Of a DNA stretch of 64,000 nucleotides, positions 9,438-17,113 are shown one piece after another. The position numbers and the translations under genes are program-made. This stretch comes from Sunxiuqinia dokdonensis (lineage in GTDB: Bacteria; Bacteroidota; Bacteroidia; Bacteroidales; Prolixibacteraceae): contig NZ_LGIA01000024.1 of assembly GCF_001270965.1 (NCBI RefSeq), positions 1-64,000 on the forward strand, written 5' to 3'. Every line of letters starts with the position of its first letter. Position 1 is the stretch's first letter. The notes beneath the pieces are model-generated. The model saw nothing but the letters and a program-made list of their open reading frames with translations, had not been told where the DNA came from and made no database searches.

Positions 9438-9974
9438 ATGTTTCATTTAATCAATCTTTCTTTTATTGTTATGATGAATGCTTTGATTCTCTTTGACTTT
9501 TCAGGAGCCAGCGATTTAGCTGACTGGACTGTGGTTAACGATGACGTGATGGGAGGCCGGTCAAGTGGGGCGATCTCGCTCAATTCCGAGGGAAATGGCG
9601 TGTTCGAAGGCACCGTTTCGCTTGAAAACAATGGCGGGTTTTCCTTGGTTCGCTACCCCTTGGGGAACACGAATGTGGAAGACTTCAAGAAAGTGCTCAT
9701 TCGGCTGAAAGGCGATGGTAAACGCTACCAGTTCCGGCTCAAACGGCAGGCGACGGATTATTTCTCTTATGTCGCCTATTTTGAAACAACGGGCGAATGG
9801 CAGGTGATTGAAATTCCATTGCAGGAGCTGTATCCGGCTTTTCGGGGGCGGCGGCTAAATGAGCCCAACTTTCAGGGTGATTCCATAGCGGAAATTGCAT
9901 TTCTTATTGGAAATCAGAAAAACGAGACATTTAAACTGGAGCTGGATCAAGTGTCGTTGCGCACAAACGATTGA
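9438..9974 (+). CDS. CIA30 family protein
   Basis: The sequence carries the CIA30 (complex I intermediate-associated protein 30) fold, a galactose-binding-like beta-sandwich: FDFSGASDLADWTVVNDDVM near residue 20, GGFSLVRYPL near 70 and RLKGDGKRYQFRLK near 95. In mitochondria CIA30 assists complex I assembly. Bacterial members are uncharacterised, so no role in respiration should be assumed. The start is the ATG at 9438, one codon after an in-frame GTG; a second ATG pair lies at 9471. No clear signal peptide is present. The EamA transporter follows 67 bp later but has its own promoter-like element. Confidence 0.75.
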   Translation: MFHLINLSFIVMMNALILFDFSGASDLADWTVVNDDVMGGRSSGAISLNSEGNGVFEGTVSLENNGGFSLVRYPLGNTNVEDFKKVLIRLKGDGKRYQFRLKRQATDYFSYVAYFETTGEWQVIEIPLQELYPAFRGRRLNEPNFQGDSIAEIAFLIGNQKNETFKLELDQVSLRTND

Positions 9975-10005
9975 AATTTGCACGGGCTTGAATTTTTGTC
10001 ACGAC

Positions 10006-10037
10006 TTGTATCAGATTCCGGCGCTTTCTTATCTTTA
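10006..10037 (+). promoter_or_regulatory. promoter directly ahead of the EamA gene
   Basis: TTG at 10006 and TATCTTTA at 10030-10037 fit the Bacteroidota promoter except for the last base. The expected start site falls at about 10042-10045, on the ATG itself, implying a leaderless or nearly leaderless mRNA. Confidence 0.45.
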
Positions 10038-10041
10038 CCGC

Positions 10042-10947
10042 ATGAAGTCAGACCGGTTTAAAGGATACCTTTTCGCGGCCATCGCCACGATTGCCTTTTC
10101 CAATATTTATATTTTCAGTAAAGCCGCGCTCAATGAAGTGCATCTGGCGCAGTTTGGCGTTTACTGGTTTTTTATTGCGATGGTTTTGAGTGTGGCCTGG
10201 CTGTTTAAAACCGGTAGTCACCGGGCCATTGCACATTTATCGAAACGGCAATGGCTAATTTTGGGCTTACTGGGTATTCTGGAAATCCTGACCACGACCA
10301 GCTTTTTCCTGTCCATTCAAATTATTCCTGACCCGGCAGTCACTTCCTTTATTGGCAACCTGTTTCCGGTGATCCTGACGGGTATGGGCATTGTGTTTTT
10401 GCACGAGCGTTTTACCTGGCTCGAATCGTTTGGAGCAATCCTTGCCTTGATTGGCGCGTTTATCATTAGCTACCAGGGAGGAACCACTTTGGCCGACCTG
10501 TTTATTCCCGGAACCGGAGTGGTGTTGATCAACGCGATTTTTGCTGCTACGGCCTCGCTGGTGGTCAAAATGAATGTCAAAACCATGACACCCGAATTGC
10601 TGATCACCAACCGGGTGGTCTGGCTATTCACATTTTCCCTGATCATGTTTTTTGTTTACGAACAGTCGTTTGTGATTCCGGCGCGGGCACTGGTCAATAT
10701 TGCCATTGGCGCAACGCTGGGGCCTTTCCTGGCTATCCTGATGATCTATTATTCGTTCCGTTACATCGAAGTGTCCAAGTCATCTATTGTCCAAAGCCTG
10801 AAGGGGGTTTTTGTTCTGCTCGGGAGTTACCTGTACTTCCACACCTTGCCATTAACCCACCAGCTCATTGGGGGCGGCATCACCATTGTTGGGGTCTTGA
10901 TTATTTCGGTAAGCAAAGCCCGTTTAGGACAAAAAAAGCAAGCTTGA
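10042..10947 (+). CDS. EamA/DMT-family transporter
   Basis: The 301-residue protein has about ten hydrophobic segments in two repeats of five, the drug/metabolite transporter pattern of EamA proteins. The second half carries the usual GATLGPFLAILMIYYSFRYI segment. Such proteins export amino acids or metabolites across the inner membrane; the substrate cannot be read from sequence. The frame is open from 9895, but the start at MKSDRFKGYL (10042) is preferred because the promoter lies just upstream and the first membrane segment follows. It is convergent with the oxidoreductase gene. Confidence 0.82.
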   Translation: MKSDRFKGYLFAAIATIAFSNIYIFSKAALNEVHLAQFGVYWFFIAMVLSVAWLFKTGSHRAIAHLSKRQWLILGLLGILEILTTTSFFLSIQIIPDPAVTSFIGNLFPVILTGMGIVFLHERFTWLESFGAILALIGAFIISYQGGTTLADLFIPGTGVVLINAIFAATASLVVKMNVKTMTPELLITNRVVWLFTFSLIMFFVYEQSFVIPARALVNIAIGATLGPFLAILMIYYSFRYIEVSKSSIVQSLKGVFVLLGSYLYFHTLPLTHQLIGGGITIVGVLIISVSKARLGQKKQA

Positions 10948-10965
10948 AGCTTCCTTGCTTCAAGC
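10931..10965 (-). terminator. terminator of the oxidoreductase gene
   Basis: GCTTGAAGC (10942-10950) pairs perfectly with GCTTCAAGC (10957-10965). On the minus strand the stem is followed by a T-rich run (A-run at 10931-10937 on plus). It overlaps the stop codon of the convergent EamA gene. Confidence 0.7.
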
Positions 10966-10990
10966 CATCAATCCTTCAATCCATCTCCGA

Positions 10991-12322
10991 CTACACCTCC
11001 GGCAGTTCCCATGGGGCGCGGTATTTCGGAATTACGTAGGCGTTGGCCGTATCGCTGTTGCTAAACCGGCCTTGCTGGTCATCCCAGTGCAGGAGTCCGG
11101 CACCGGAGCGAATGGCGATGTTGGCGCTGTGGGCTGCCACGGCAACTGCCCTCCCGATTTCCGGCGTGCAAACTGGTTGCTCCCGATTGCGAATACACTG
11201 CACAAAATCCTGTACATGTTCGGCATGGTTCTCGCCCTGGACCTGTTTTTCCATCGGCTCAGTTTTGCCCGCCTTTTTGTCGTTGTCCCACTCCGGAATC
11301 AGTTTGAACCCGCTGCGATCGGCGACAATGGTTCCCAAATCACCCACAAAGGCCAGCCCGTAGTTTTGATCCCACGGCCCGGTTTGCGTGCCGGCGGTGT
11401 GTTCCCAGGTCACGGTATAATCATCTTCAAACTGAAAAATTACCGACATGGTGTCGAAGGTTTCGTGGTTGTGGTCGCGAAACGAGAGGTTGCCGCCCGA
11501 GGCCATGATGGTTTTGGGCGGTGTGCTGATGTCTTTGGCCCAAAACGCCATGTCGATCAGGTGCACACCCCAGTCGGTGACCAGTCCGCCGCCATAGTCC
11601 CAAAACATGCGCCAGCTGCCATGAAAGCGGGTAGGGTTGAAGGAGCGTTCTTTGGCGGGCCCCAGCCACATATCGAAATCAACTCCTTCCGGAACGGCGG
11701 TGTCGGGCTTTTTCAACTGGCCAATGCCATAATTGAAATTGCCCCAGACACTGGTTTTCCGAAGCTTTCCAATCTGCCCGTCTTTAATCAACTGATTGAT
11801 CTGATTCCAGTGTTGCCCGCTGCGTTGTTGCTGACCAACTTGAACAAAGTTCTTGCTGTAGCGTTGGGCGGCTTTCACCATCCGGTTACATTCTTCAATG
11901 CTGTTGGCCATGGGTTTTTCCACATACACATCCTTGCCGGCTTGTAGGGCATAAATGGTTGGCAGGCAGTGCCAGTGGTCGGGAGTTCCCACAATCACCG
12001 CATCAATATCCTTATTCTCCAATACTCTGCGGAAATCGCCATACAATTTCGCTTGTTGTCCGTAATCGCGCGAAACGATGCCTGCCTTTTCTTCCAGTAT
12101 GTTTTTGTCGATGTCGCACAGGCCAACGCAGTTCACTCCGGGCATATTCAGGTGATGTTGCAGAATGCCAAAGCCCATGTTGCGGCAGCCAATCAGCGCT
12201 ACGTTCACCTGATCGGAAGGAGCGACGGATCCGTGCAGATAGTGCGAAAAAGCGGGAATGGAAGCTGCTCCAAGGGTGGCTGCACCGGTCTTTTTAATGA
12301 AGTTTCGTCTGCTGTTATTCAT
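10991..12322 (-). CDS. Gfo/Idh/MocA oxidoreductase with Tat signal
   Basis: This is a 443-residue NAD(P)-dependent oxidoreductase of the glucose-fructose oxidoreductase family. The start is placed at MNNSRRNFIKK (12322), giving a twin-arginine signal with SRRNFIKK at residues 3-10; the longer frame start is not supported. After the signal, a Rossmann domain contains NVALIGCRNMG and the EKP catalytic motif (VYVEKPMANS near residue 130). The Tat signal implies export of the folded, cofactor-loaded enzyme. It lies 28 bp behind a PfkB kinase gene. The substrate, probably a sugar or polyol derivative, is unknown. Confidence 0.87.
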   Translation of the reverse strand: MNNSRRNFIKKTGAATLGAASIPAFSHYLHGSVAPSDQVNVALIGCRNMGFGILQHHLNMPGVNCVGLCDIDKNILEEKAGIVSRDYGQQAKLYGDFRRVLENKDIDAVIVGTPDHWHCLPTIYALQAGKDVYVEKPMANSIEECNRMVKAAQRYSKNFVQVGQQQRSGQHWNQINQLIKDGQIGKLRKTSVWGNFNYGIGQLKKPDTAVPEGVDFDMWLGPAKERSFNPTRFHGSWRMFWDYGGGLVTDWGVHLIDMAFWAKDISTPPKTIMASGGNLSFRDHNHETFDTMSVIFQFEDDYTVTWEHTAGTQTGPWDQNYGLAFVGDLGTIVADRSGFKLIPEWDNDKKAGKTEPMEKQVQGENHAEHVQDFVQCIRNREQPVCTPEIGRAVAVAAHSANIAIRSGAGLLHWDDQQGRFSNSDTANAYVIPKYRAPWELPEV

Positions 12323-12350
12323 GCTGATGGAATTTAGTGGTTCGTTTGAC

Positions 12351-13265
12351 TTACATTTCAATGCGCTCGTGTTTTTTCTGCCGGAAGGTTTCAATTTCTT
12401 CTTCTGAAACCGGTTGGGTGCCGCCAATGGTTGTGGCTACTTTGGCGCCTGTGGCGTTCCCAAATTTCAGCGCTTCTTCGAGCGATTTCCCTTGTAAGAG
12501 CTGGTGAATAAAACCGGCCGAACAGGCATCGCCCGATCCAACCGTGTCGCCCAGTTTAACCCGGTAGCCCGGATCGTAATGGTATTCGCCGGTGTTGGAC
12601 AACACAAAGGCCCCTTTTTCGCCAAGCGTTCCCAATACCAGTTGCAGATGATAGTTTAAAATTAGTTCGCCTGCCAAGTCTTTTAAGGTGTCTGATTCAA
12701 GTTTGAGGAATTCCTTCAGGCTGATCAATTCTTCATCATTTATTTTTAGAATATCAGTCAGACGAAGGCTTTCCTCTATGATTTCCTTTGTGTAGCAATC
12801 TTTTCGCAGGTTGATATCATAAAAAAGGGTGGCCTCTTTGGCAGCCAGCAATAGTTGGCGGACAGCATCCCGTGCCTGTTCCGTGCGCTGAATGAGGGTG
12901 CCGAAACAAACACAGTCGACATGGTGAACCAGTTCCAGTGCAGCCGGTGTCGCTTCCAGTTTGTCGTACGCCACGTGTTCATGAATGCTGTAGTCCGGAA
13001 TGCCTTGTTTGTTGAGCTTCACCTGTACGGTTCCGGTAGGGGAAGCGGGATCGACCTGAATGTTTCGCTCGGAGAGTCCCAGTTGGAGAATCTGTTCAAG
13101 CGCTTCGTCGCCCAAATCATCATCACCAACACGGGTGATTAATTGTCCCAAATCGCCAAAGGAATTGATCCGGTAGATGAAGTTGGCAGGAGCGCCGCCC
13201 AGTACCTTACCGCCAGGTAATAAGTCCCAGAGCAATTCGCCAACAGCAGCAACAATTTTTTTCAT
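12351..13265 (-). CDS. PfkB-family carbohydrate kinase (fructokinase-like)
   Basis: This is a cytoplasmic ribokinase/PfkB-fold kinase of 304 residues when started at MKKIVAAVGELLWD (13265). The open frame begins nine codons earlier at 13292. The N-terminal GGAPANF motif near residue 30 binds substrate, and DTVGSGDACSAGF near residue 245 holds the catalytic aspartate and anion hole. The pattern is closest to fructokinases, but substrate cannot be fixed. It is followed 28 bp later by the exported oxidoreductase; the two would act in different compartments. Confidence 0.85.
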   Translation of the reverse strand: MKKIVAAVGELLWDLLPGGKVLGGAPANFIYRINSFGDLGQLITRVGDDDLGDEALEQILQLGLSERNIQVDPASPTGTVQVKLNKQGIPDYSIHEHVAYDKLEATPAALELVHHVDCVCFGTLIQRTEQARDAVRQLLLAAKEATLFYDINLRKDCYTKEIIEESLRLTDILKINDEELISLKEFLKLESDTLKDLAGELILNYHLQLVLGTLGEKGAFVLSNTGEYHYDPGYRVKLGDTVGSGDACSAGFIHQLLQGKSLEEALKFGNATGAKVATTIGGTQPVSEEEIETFRQKKHERIEM

Positions 13266-13379
13266 CTGATTAGGTTTATTTTGATTGGTCATTCAAATGT
13301 AAAAAGAATTATTGAGAACTATTAACAATAAAAGTTGATGTACAACAGCTTGACAGTCGAAAAATCGGTAATTTCGGGG

Positions 13380-13991
13380 ATGAATTATTTGGCGCATCTC
13401 TATCTTTCGGGCGAGGACGAATCGATCTTGGTTGGCAATTTCATTGGCGACTATGTGAAGGGCAATCAATATCAGCAGTTTCCACTGGCGGTGCAAACCG
13501 GCGTTTTGCTGCACCGGCAAATCGACTGGTTTACCGACCGGCATCCCTTGGTGAAAGATTGTGCCAGTCGTTTCAAAACCAATTATGGCCGCTACTCGGG
13601 CATTGTGACCGATGTGATTTTCGATCATTTTCTGGCCGTTGGCTGGAGAAACTATTCCATCTATCCCCTACGCCAGTTCTCCAAGCATGTTCACGCCATT
13701 TTGCTCTCCAATTTTAATCTGCTTCCGTTGCGTGTGAAGTTGTTCCTGCCGTTTCTGATTCAGCACAAGCGGCTCGAATCCTATGCCGGGCTCGAAGGGA
13801 TCTGGCAGTCGCTGGCCATCATGGGCCGACGCACCAGCCTGCCCGAAGAAGCAGACTTTGCACTGGACGTGCTCCGGCAGGATTATGACCTGATCAAAAG
13901 GGAGTTTGAAGTTTTCTTTGCGGATTTGGTTGATTTTGTGGAGAGCAACTTTGAAGTGGAAATCAAAAAGCCCGCAGATAACAGACTTTGA
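13380..13991 (+). CDS. acyl-carrier-protein phosphodiesterase-like protein (AcpH family)
   Basis: Started at MNYLAHLYLSG (13380) this is a 203-residue protein of the AcpH/DUF479 family. In E. coli that family removes the phosphopantetheine arm from ACP using a metal-binding HD-like active site. The motifs GNFIGDYVKG near residue 25, HRQIDWFTDRH near 50 and DVIFDHFLA near 80 match the family. The earlier in-frame ATG at 13335 is less likely because homologues begin at MNYLAH. It is divergent from the PfkB kinase gene. Confidence 0.82.
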   Translation: MNYLAHLYLSGEDESILVGNFIGDYVKGNQYQQFPLAVQTGVLLHRQIDWFTDRHPLVKDCASRFKTNYGRYSGIVTDVIFDHFLAVGWRNYSIYPLRQFSKHVHAILLSNFNLLPLRVKLFLPFLIQHKRLESYAGLEGIWQSLAIMGRRTSLPEEADFALDVLRQDYDLIKREFEVFFADLVDFVESNFEVEIKKPADNRL

Positions 13992-14229
13992 TCGGCTGGA
14001 TTTGTCGTTTGGCCAACACGAAGATTGCGAACCCCCGGCAAATCACGCGTCATTCCGAACTTGTTTCAGGATCTGCCGGCCGTTTGCACCGCCCCGGTTG
14101 CCTCAGATCCCAAAACCAACCAAAAGCATTTAAACACGAAGCCACCAGGACACAATGGAGTGATCAGAGATCAATATCAGGCGACCAGTGAAACCTGGCT
14201 GCCGGTTGTTTTTAGCAAGCCACAAAAAA
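13992..14229. other. non-coding stretch ahead of the 21-bp array
   Basis: No credible gene. Around 14050-14075 the DNA reads like the phrase CATTCCGAACTTGTTTCAGG, a type of fragment I recognise from intergenic dispersed repeats in many bacteria. All frames are open over parts of it but none shows a domain. Confidence 0.4.
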
Positions 14230-14502
14230 GCCAGACGATGTCGCCGAACAGCCAGACGATGAAGCCAAGTGGCCAGACGAACCCAGCCACCCGCCAGACG
14301 ATGTCGCCGGATAGCCAGAACCACTCGGCGGGGAGCCAGACGATGTCGTCAACTGACAAGAAGGCAGTCGCGAAGCGCCAGACGAACTCGGCGACTGACA
14401 CGGAGTCAGTCCGGAGGAGCCAGACGAACTCGCCGACCCTCCAGACGAACTCGGCGAGGTGCCAGACGATGTCGGCGGGGCGCCAGATCATCGATGGGAC
14501 GC
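14230..14502. repeat. 21-bp tandem array, thirteen units
   Basis: Thirteen contiguous 21-bp units start at 14230 and run exactly to 14502. Most open with GCCAGACGA followed by TGTCGCCG or ACTCGCCG. Units 7 (14356) and 9 (14398) are a second, related type opening with ACAAGAAGG or ACACGGAGT. Read forward it encodes heptapeptides of the form SQTMSPN; read backward it encodes tryptophan-rich heptads of the form GDIVWRV. Neither reading has a start, RBS or flanking domain that would make a gene likely. Confidence 0.85.
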
Positions 14503-14943
14503 GGGAAATCGGGAAAAAGACACGAATTGGAAAATCGGGCAGGCGTTCATTAGAAAAAAAAGTATCTTGGGGAGGGAAAAAAGAGACCTTTCGGATGCTG
14601 AGAATTCATAAACGTTCAAGCTGTTGAATAAAAATGAGTTAAAAACTCAAGACCGCTCACCCCTTTCCGATTTTCATCGGAACAGGCAGTTACCGATTCG
14701 CTCAAACCGAGGGGCAGGTCGGGATGGATGGGCGCGAAAGCATTAAAACAACCCAACAGTATACGCATGTAACCAATGGACAATTCAAATTTAAAAGCTT
14801 ACTGGATGACTTATTGTAATTTTAAAATACTAGTTTTACTAACCCTGTTTAGCAGGGAATTAACAGCCCGGAATAATAGCGGGCTATATGTACAAGTACA
14901 TATACACAGACGCTGCATATTGAAATTAAACGACACATATTCT
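14503..14943. other. intergenic, composition shifts to AT-rich
   Basis: No domain-bearing ORF. A small hairpin GAGTT/AACTC lies near 14635. From about 14770 the DNA becomes clearly AT-richer than the flanking housekeeping genes and stays so to about 16340. An open frame from 14776 runs into the lipoprotein gene, but its N-terminal 56 codons look non-coding. Confidence 0.4.
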
Positions 14944-15603
14944 ATGACAAAGAATTTGCTCACTCTAACGATACTTCTTCTTTCAATCAGTTGTACGATT
15001 ACAACGACAAAAAAGGAAAGAGAAAAAACGATTAGAGAATTTAAGGAAAGAATTAAAAAATATGATCCCTCATTCGTCGATCATTTTCCATCAAATCTCA
15101 ATACTAACGACAACATTTCGTTTATTGAAAGATCTGCTCAAACTTTTGGAGAAACAAGTATTTTTTTAAGCTTGTATGACGCAGATTCAACGGTTGTTTC
15201 CAAACTGAAAGATAAGTTGACTCGTAATGCTATTGCAAATTATCATCCCAACGACAGTTCATTACTCGTTCTAAATCGTTTTACAGATACAAAAAATCTA
15301 CTCTCAATTAGATCCGCTCGGAAAAGCCCTGAAATGATCTGGTTAATTGATAGTGTTGATTATAAAAACAAATATCCTGTACCAAACTTTTTTTTCAGTA
15401 GATATTCGACTCCTAAAACAATAAGCCGATTACCGGCAGATTTCAGATTATATGTGATAGATGCAAAACCAGGGAGATTTTGGGAAAACAAATATCTTTC
15501 AAATGGTAAGTTCATGCCTGAAAAATGGAAGAATGGATATTCGAAGGGAATTGCTATCGACCAAACTAATAGAAACATAATTTATTGGTTTGCGATATGG
15601 TAA
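14944..15603 (+). CDS. hypothetical lipoprotein, orphan
   Basis: Starting at MTKNLL (14944), the 219-residue protein has a short lipoprotein signal ending LLLSISC, so the mature N-terminus would be a lipidated cysteine near residue 17. The rest is charged and lysine-rich, with no motif I recognise. The longer frame from 14776 lacks a signal at its start. Base composition is markedly more AT-rich than the neighbours, consistent with recent transfer. A structured element follows directly. Confidence 0.6.
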   Translation: MTKNLLTLTILLLSISCTITTTKKEREKTIREFKERIKKYDPSFVDHFPSNLNTNDNISFIERSAQTFGETSIFLSLYDADSTVVSKLKDKLTRNAIANYHPNDSSLLVLNRFTDTKNLLSIRSARKSPEMIWLIDSVDYKNKYPVPNFFFSRYSTPKTISRLPADFRLYVIDAKPGRFWENKYLSNGKFMPEKWKNGYSKGIAIDQTNRNIIYWFAIW

Positions 15604-15618
15604 AAATGAAAATACGCA

Positions 15619-15745
15619 GCACAACAAATTGTAATATGGCAGGCGGGTTTCATCTCGGTTTGACAAGTCAAACCAATGTTGCCACCTCCTGTGGTTCTGA
15701 CAGGATTTCTGTTGGAAATCCCGCCCGACCACATACAAGTGACCG
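15619..15745. repeat. multi-hairpin element D after the lipoprotein gene
   Basis: An outer stem pairs GGCGGG (15642-15647) with CCCGCC (15720-15725), extended by TTTC/GAAA with one bulged base. Inside are GGTTTGAC/GTCAAACC (15657-15674) and a CCAC/GTGG or CCTGT/ACAGG hairpin (15682-15704). The layout recalls an integron attC site: a folded palindrome just behind a small orphan gene, ending in a GTTAGCG-like core. Confidence 0.5.
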
Positions 15746-16352
15746 TTAGCGGTTATTTTAAACGAAGAAGATTCATAGATTATTACACAAACTGATTTTG
15801 ATAGAAGTTGAAAGCTGAAAAGGAAAATATAGACAATAATTATTTGAATGAACTTCAGGAAAAAGTTAACAGATATAAAAACTCGGCCCCTGAAATGTAT
15901 TTGAATTTTATAAATATTGACACGCTTGTTGACGCTGGACGATACATTGACAACTTAAAGCCGAAATCAAAATACAGAGAATACAAAAAACAAATTTTAA
16001 AATTTATTGACGCTTTAGAAAAAGACAACACTCTTGAGAAAAAGGACATTGTTGAGCTAAATCGTATTTATCTAAACTCTTTAATCCTTGACTTAAAAAG
16101 TGAGCACGGATTTAAAGAAAAAAATGATTGGTTTTGGGCAGGGGCATTTAACCTTGTATTAGACTTGGTTTTGATATTAACAGGAGTCGCAAAATATTAC
16201 TATTATATTCCAGTATTCACGACTATTGCGGTGATTCGAAATATCAGACGAATCAAAAAATCAAAAAGGGAAAATAAATATCTTGACCTTTAAAATATAT
16301 CAGTTACAACGAGACATAAATGAAAATTGAATAAAATAAAAACAACCGCTAA
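15746..16352. repeat. inverted flanks bounding a one-gene segment
   Basis: TTAGCGGTTATTTT at 15746-15759 and AAAACAACCGCTAA at 16339-16352 are inverted copies with one difference in 14. They enclose the 161-residue orphan gene and little else. Segments of this shape (core, single gene, inverse core, palindrome) resemble mobile gene cassettes. The cores do not match the canonical GTTRRRY/RYYYAAC exactly and no integrase gene is in the window. Confidence 0.55.
15808..16293 (+). CDS. hypothetical membrane protein, orphan
   Basis: The frame opens with a TTG at 15808 and encodes 161 residues; no ATG lies earlier in the frame. The first two thirds are charged and probably helical, with coiled-coil-like lysine/glutamate spacing. 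Two hydrophobic segments follow near residues 110-127 and 130-145, then a basic tail RRIKKSKREN. No family is recognised. The gene is AT-rich and lies within the inverted flanks at 15746 and 16352. Confidence 0.55.
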   Translation: MKAEKENIDNNYLNELQEKVNRYKNSAPEMYLNFINIDTLVDAGRYIDNLKPKSKYREYKKQILKFIDALEKDNTLEKKDIVELNRIYLNSLILDLKSEHGFKEKNDWFWAGAFNLVLDLVLILTGVAKYYYYIPVFTTIAVIRNIRRIKKSKRENKYLDL

Positions 16353-16357
16353 TAAAT

Positions 16358-16569
16358 AGGGCTTTAAGCGGCACGTAGTGCCCAGCTTTGAGCTCCGGTT
16401 GAACTACAATCCGGGGCTCGGGTGTTTTTCTATGGACTTATCAATACTTTTTGGTTTCTCAGCTACTGATCGGATGACTCCAAGTCATCCGATCAGTAAA
16501 ACAGCCAAGGCTTTGAAATCCGGTTTGCCGCTTGCGAGTGAGGGGTTTCAACCGAAGTAAAGCCCTCAT
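16358..16569. repeat. nested multi-hairpin element B
   Basis: The outer arms AGGGCTTTA (16358-16366) and TAAAGCCCT (16558-16566) are perfect complements. AAGCGGCA (16366-16373) matches TGCCGCTT (16526-16533). Inside are GGCAC/GTGCC (16370-16382), a 9-bp stem at about 16390-16419, and a striking 16-bp perfect hairpin at 16464-16498 with a CCA loop. GTGAGGG/CCCTCAT (16538-16569) is an alternative 3' hairpin like those in elements A and C. There is no credible gene. Confidence 0.6.
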
Positions 16570-16593
16570 CCATTGACGATGGACGAAAGCCAG

Positions 16594-16932
16594 CTATAAA
16601 AGTTTTGTTTGTTCCACGGGTTTTGGCGCTTTTACCACCAGCACCCGCACCAAATGGTCGGTGTTGTTGGCAAAGTAATGGGTGATTTGCTTGGGGCTTT
16701 CAACCAAATGGTCTTGAGGTACCGTCTGCTTTTTATCACCAATGAAAATATCAGGACTACCCTCCAATACATAAAAAAACACGTCAACTGGTGTTTTGTG
16801 TGGTTTAAGGCTTTCGCCTGGTTTTAGCGTAATATGAACAACCTGCGCATTGTCATGGTTATACAGCTCGCGCGCATCAATTTGATGCGGGGTTTGCTTA
16901 ATTTCTGTTTCAGATACCTTTACAATTTTCAT
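16594..16932 (-). CDS. cupin-domain protein
   Basis: This 112-residue single-domain cupin has the conserved stretch ITLKPGESLKPHKTPVDVFF, with a retained histidine, followed by the glycine turn of the second cupin motif (VLEGSPDIFIGDK). Small cupins bind a metal and act as isomerases, dioxygenases or sensors; nothing here decides among them. The KamA-family gene ends 182 bp to its right on the same strand, with hairpin element C between them, so cotranscription is uncertain. Confidence 0.75.
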   Translation of the reverse strand: MKIVKVSETEIKQTPHQIDARELYNHDNAQVVHITLKPGESLKPHKTPVDVFFYVLEGSPDIFIGDKKQTVPQDHLVESPKQITHYFANNTDHLVRVLVVKAPKPVEQTKLL

Positions 16933-17041
16933 CGTCGGGAAATTTATAAGATTAATTTTTCAAGCATGAATGTTTTTTTTCGCTTCAACTGGGCCAAGCC
17001 AATATGCCGGACTTTGGTGTTGTCCGCCGGGGCAAGCTCAG

Positions 17042-17103
17042 CAAGTTTGGTTCTCCGGACTTGAGCTGGTCCGTGAGGACTTTCACCGAAGTGAAACCCT
17101 CAC
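17042..17103. repeat. hairpin element C between the kamA-like and cupin genes
   Basis: CAAGTTTGG (17042-17050) pairs with CCGGACTTG (17055-17063) using wobbles. GTGAGG/CCTCAC (17073-17078, 17098-17103) encloses TTTCAC/GTGAAA with a CGAA loop. On the minus strand the loop reads TTCG, a very stable tetraloop, 11 bp past the kamA-like stop codon. There is no T-run, so it may protect an mRNA end rather than terminate. Confidence 0.5.
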
Positions 17104-17113
17104 CAATTCAAAG

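Noticed and set aside
14025-14627. 200-codon ORF with SQTMSP heptads as a real repeat protein
   Set aside because: No signal peptide, start context or flanking domain, and the opposite strand is equally open; treated as a DNA repeat.
16378-16560. 60-codon ORF in element B
   Set aside because: It lies wholly inside nested palindromes and has no credible start or composition.
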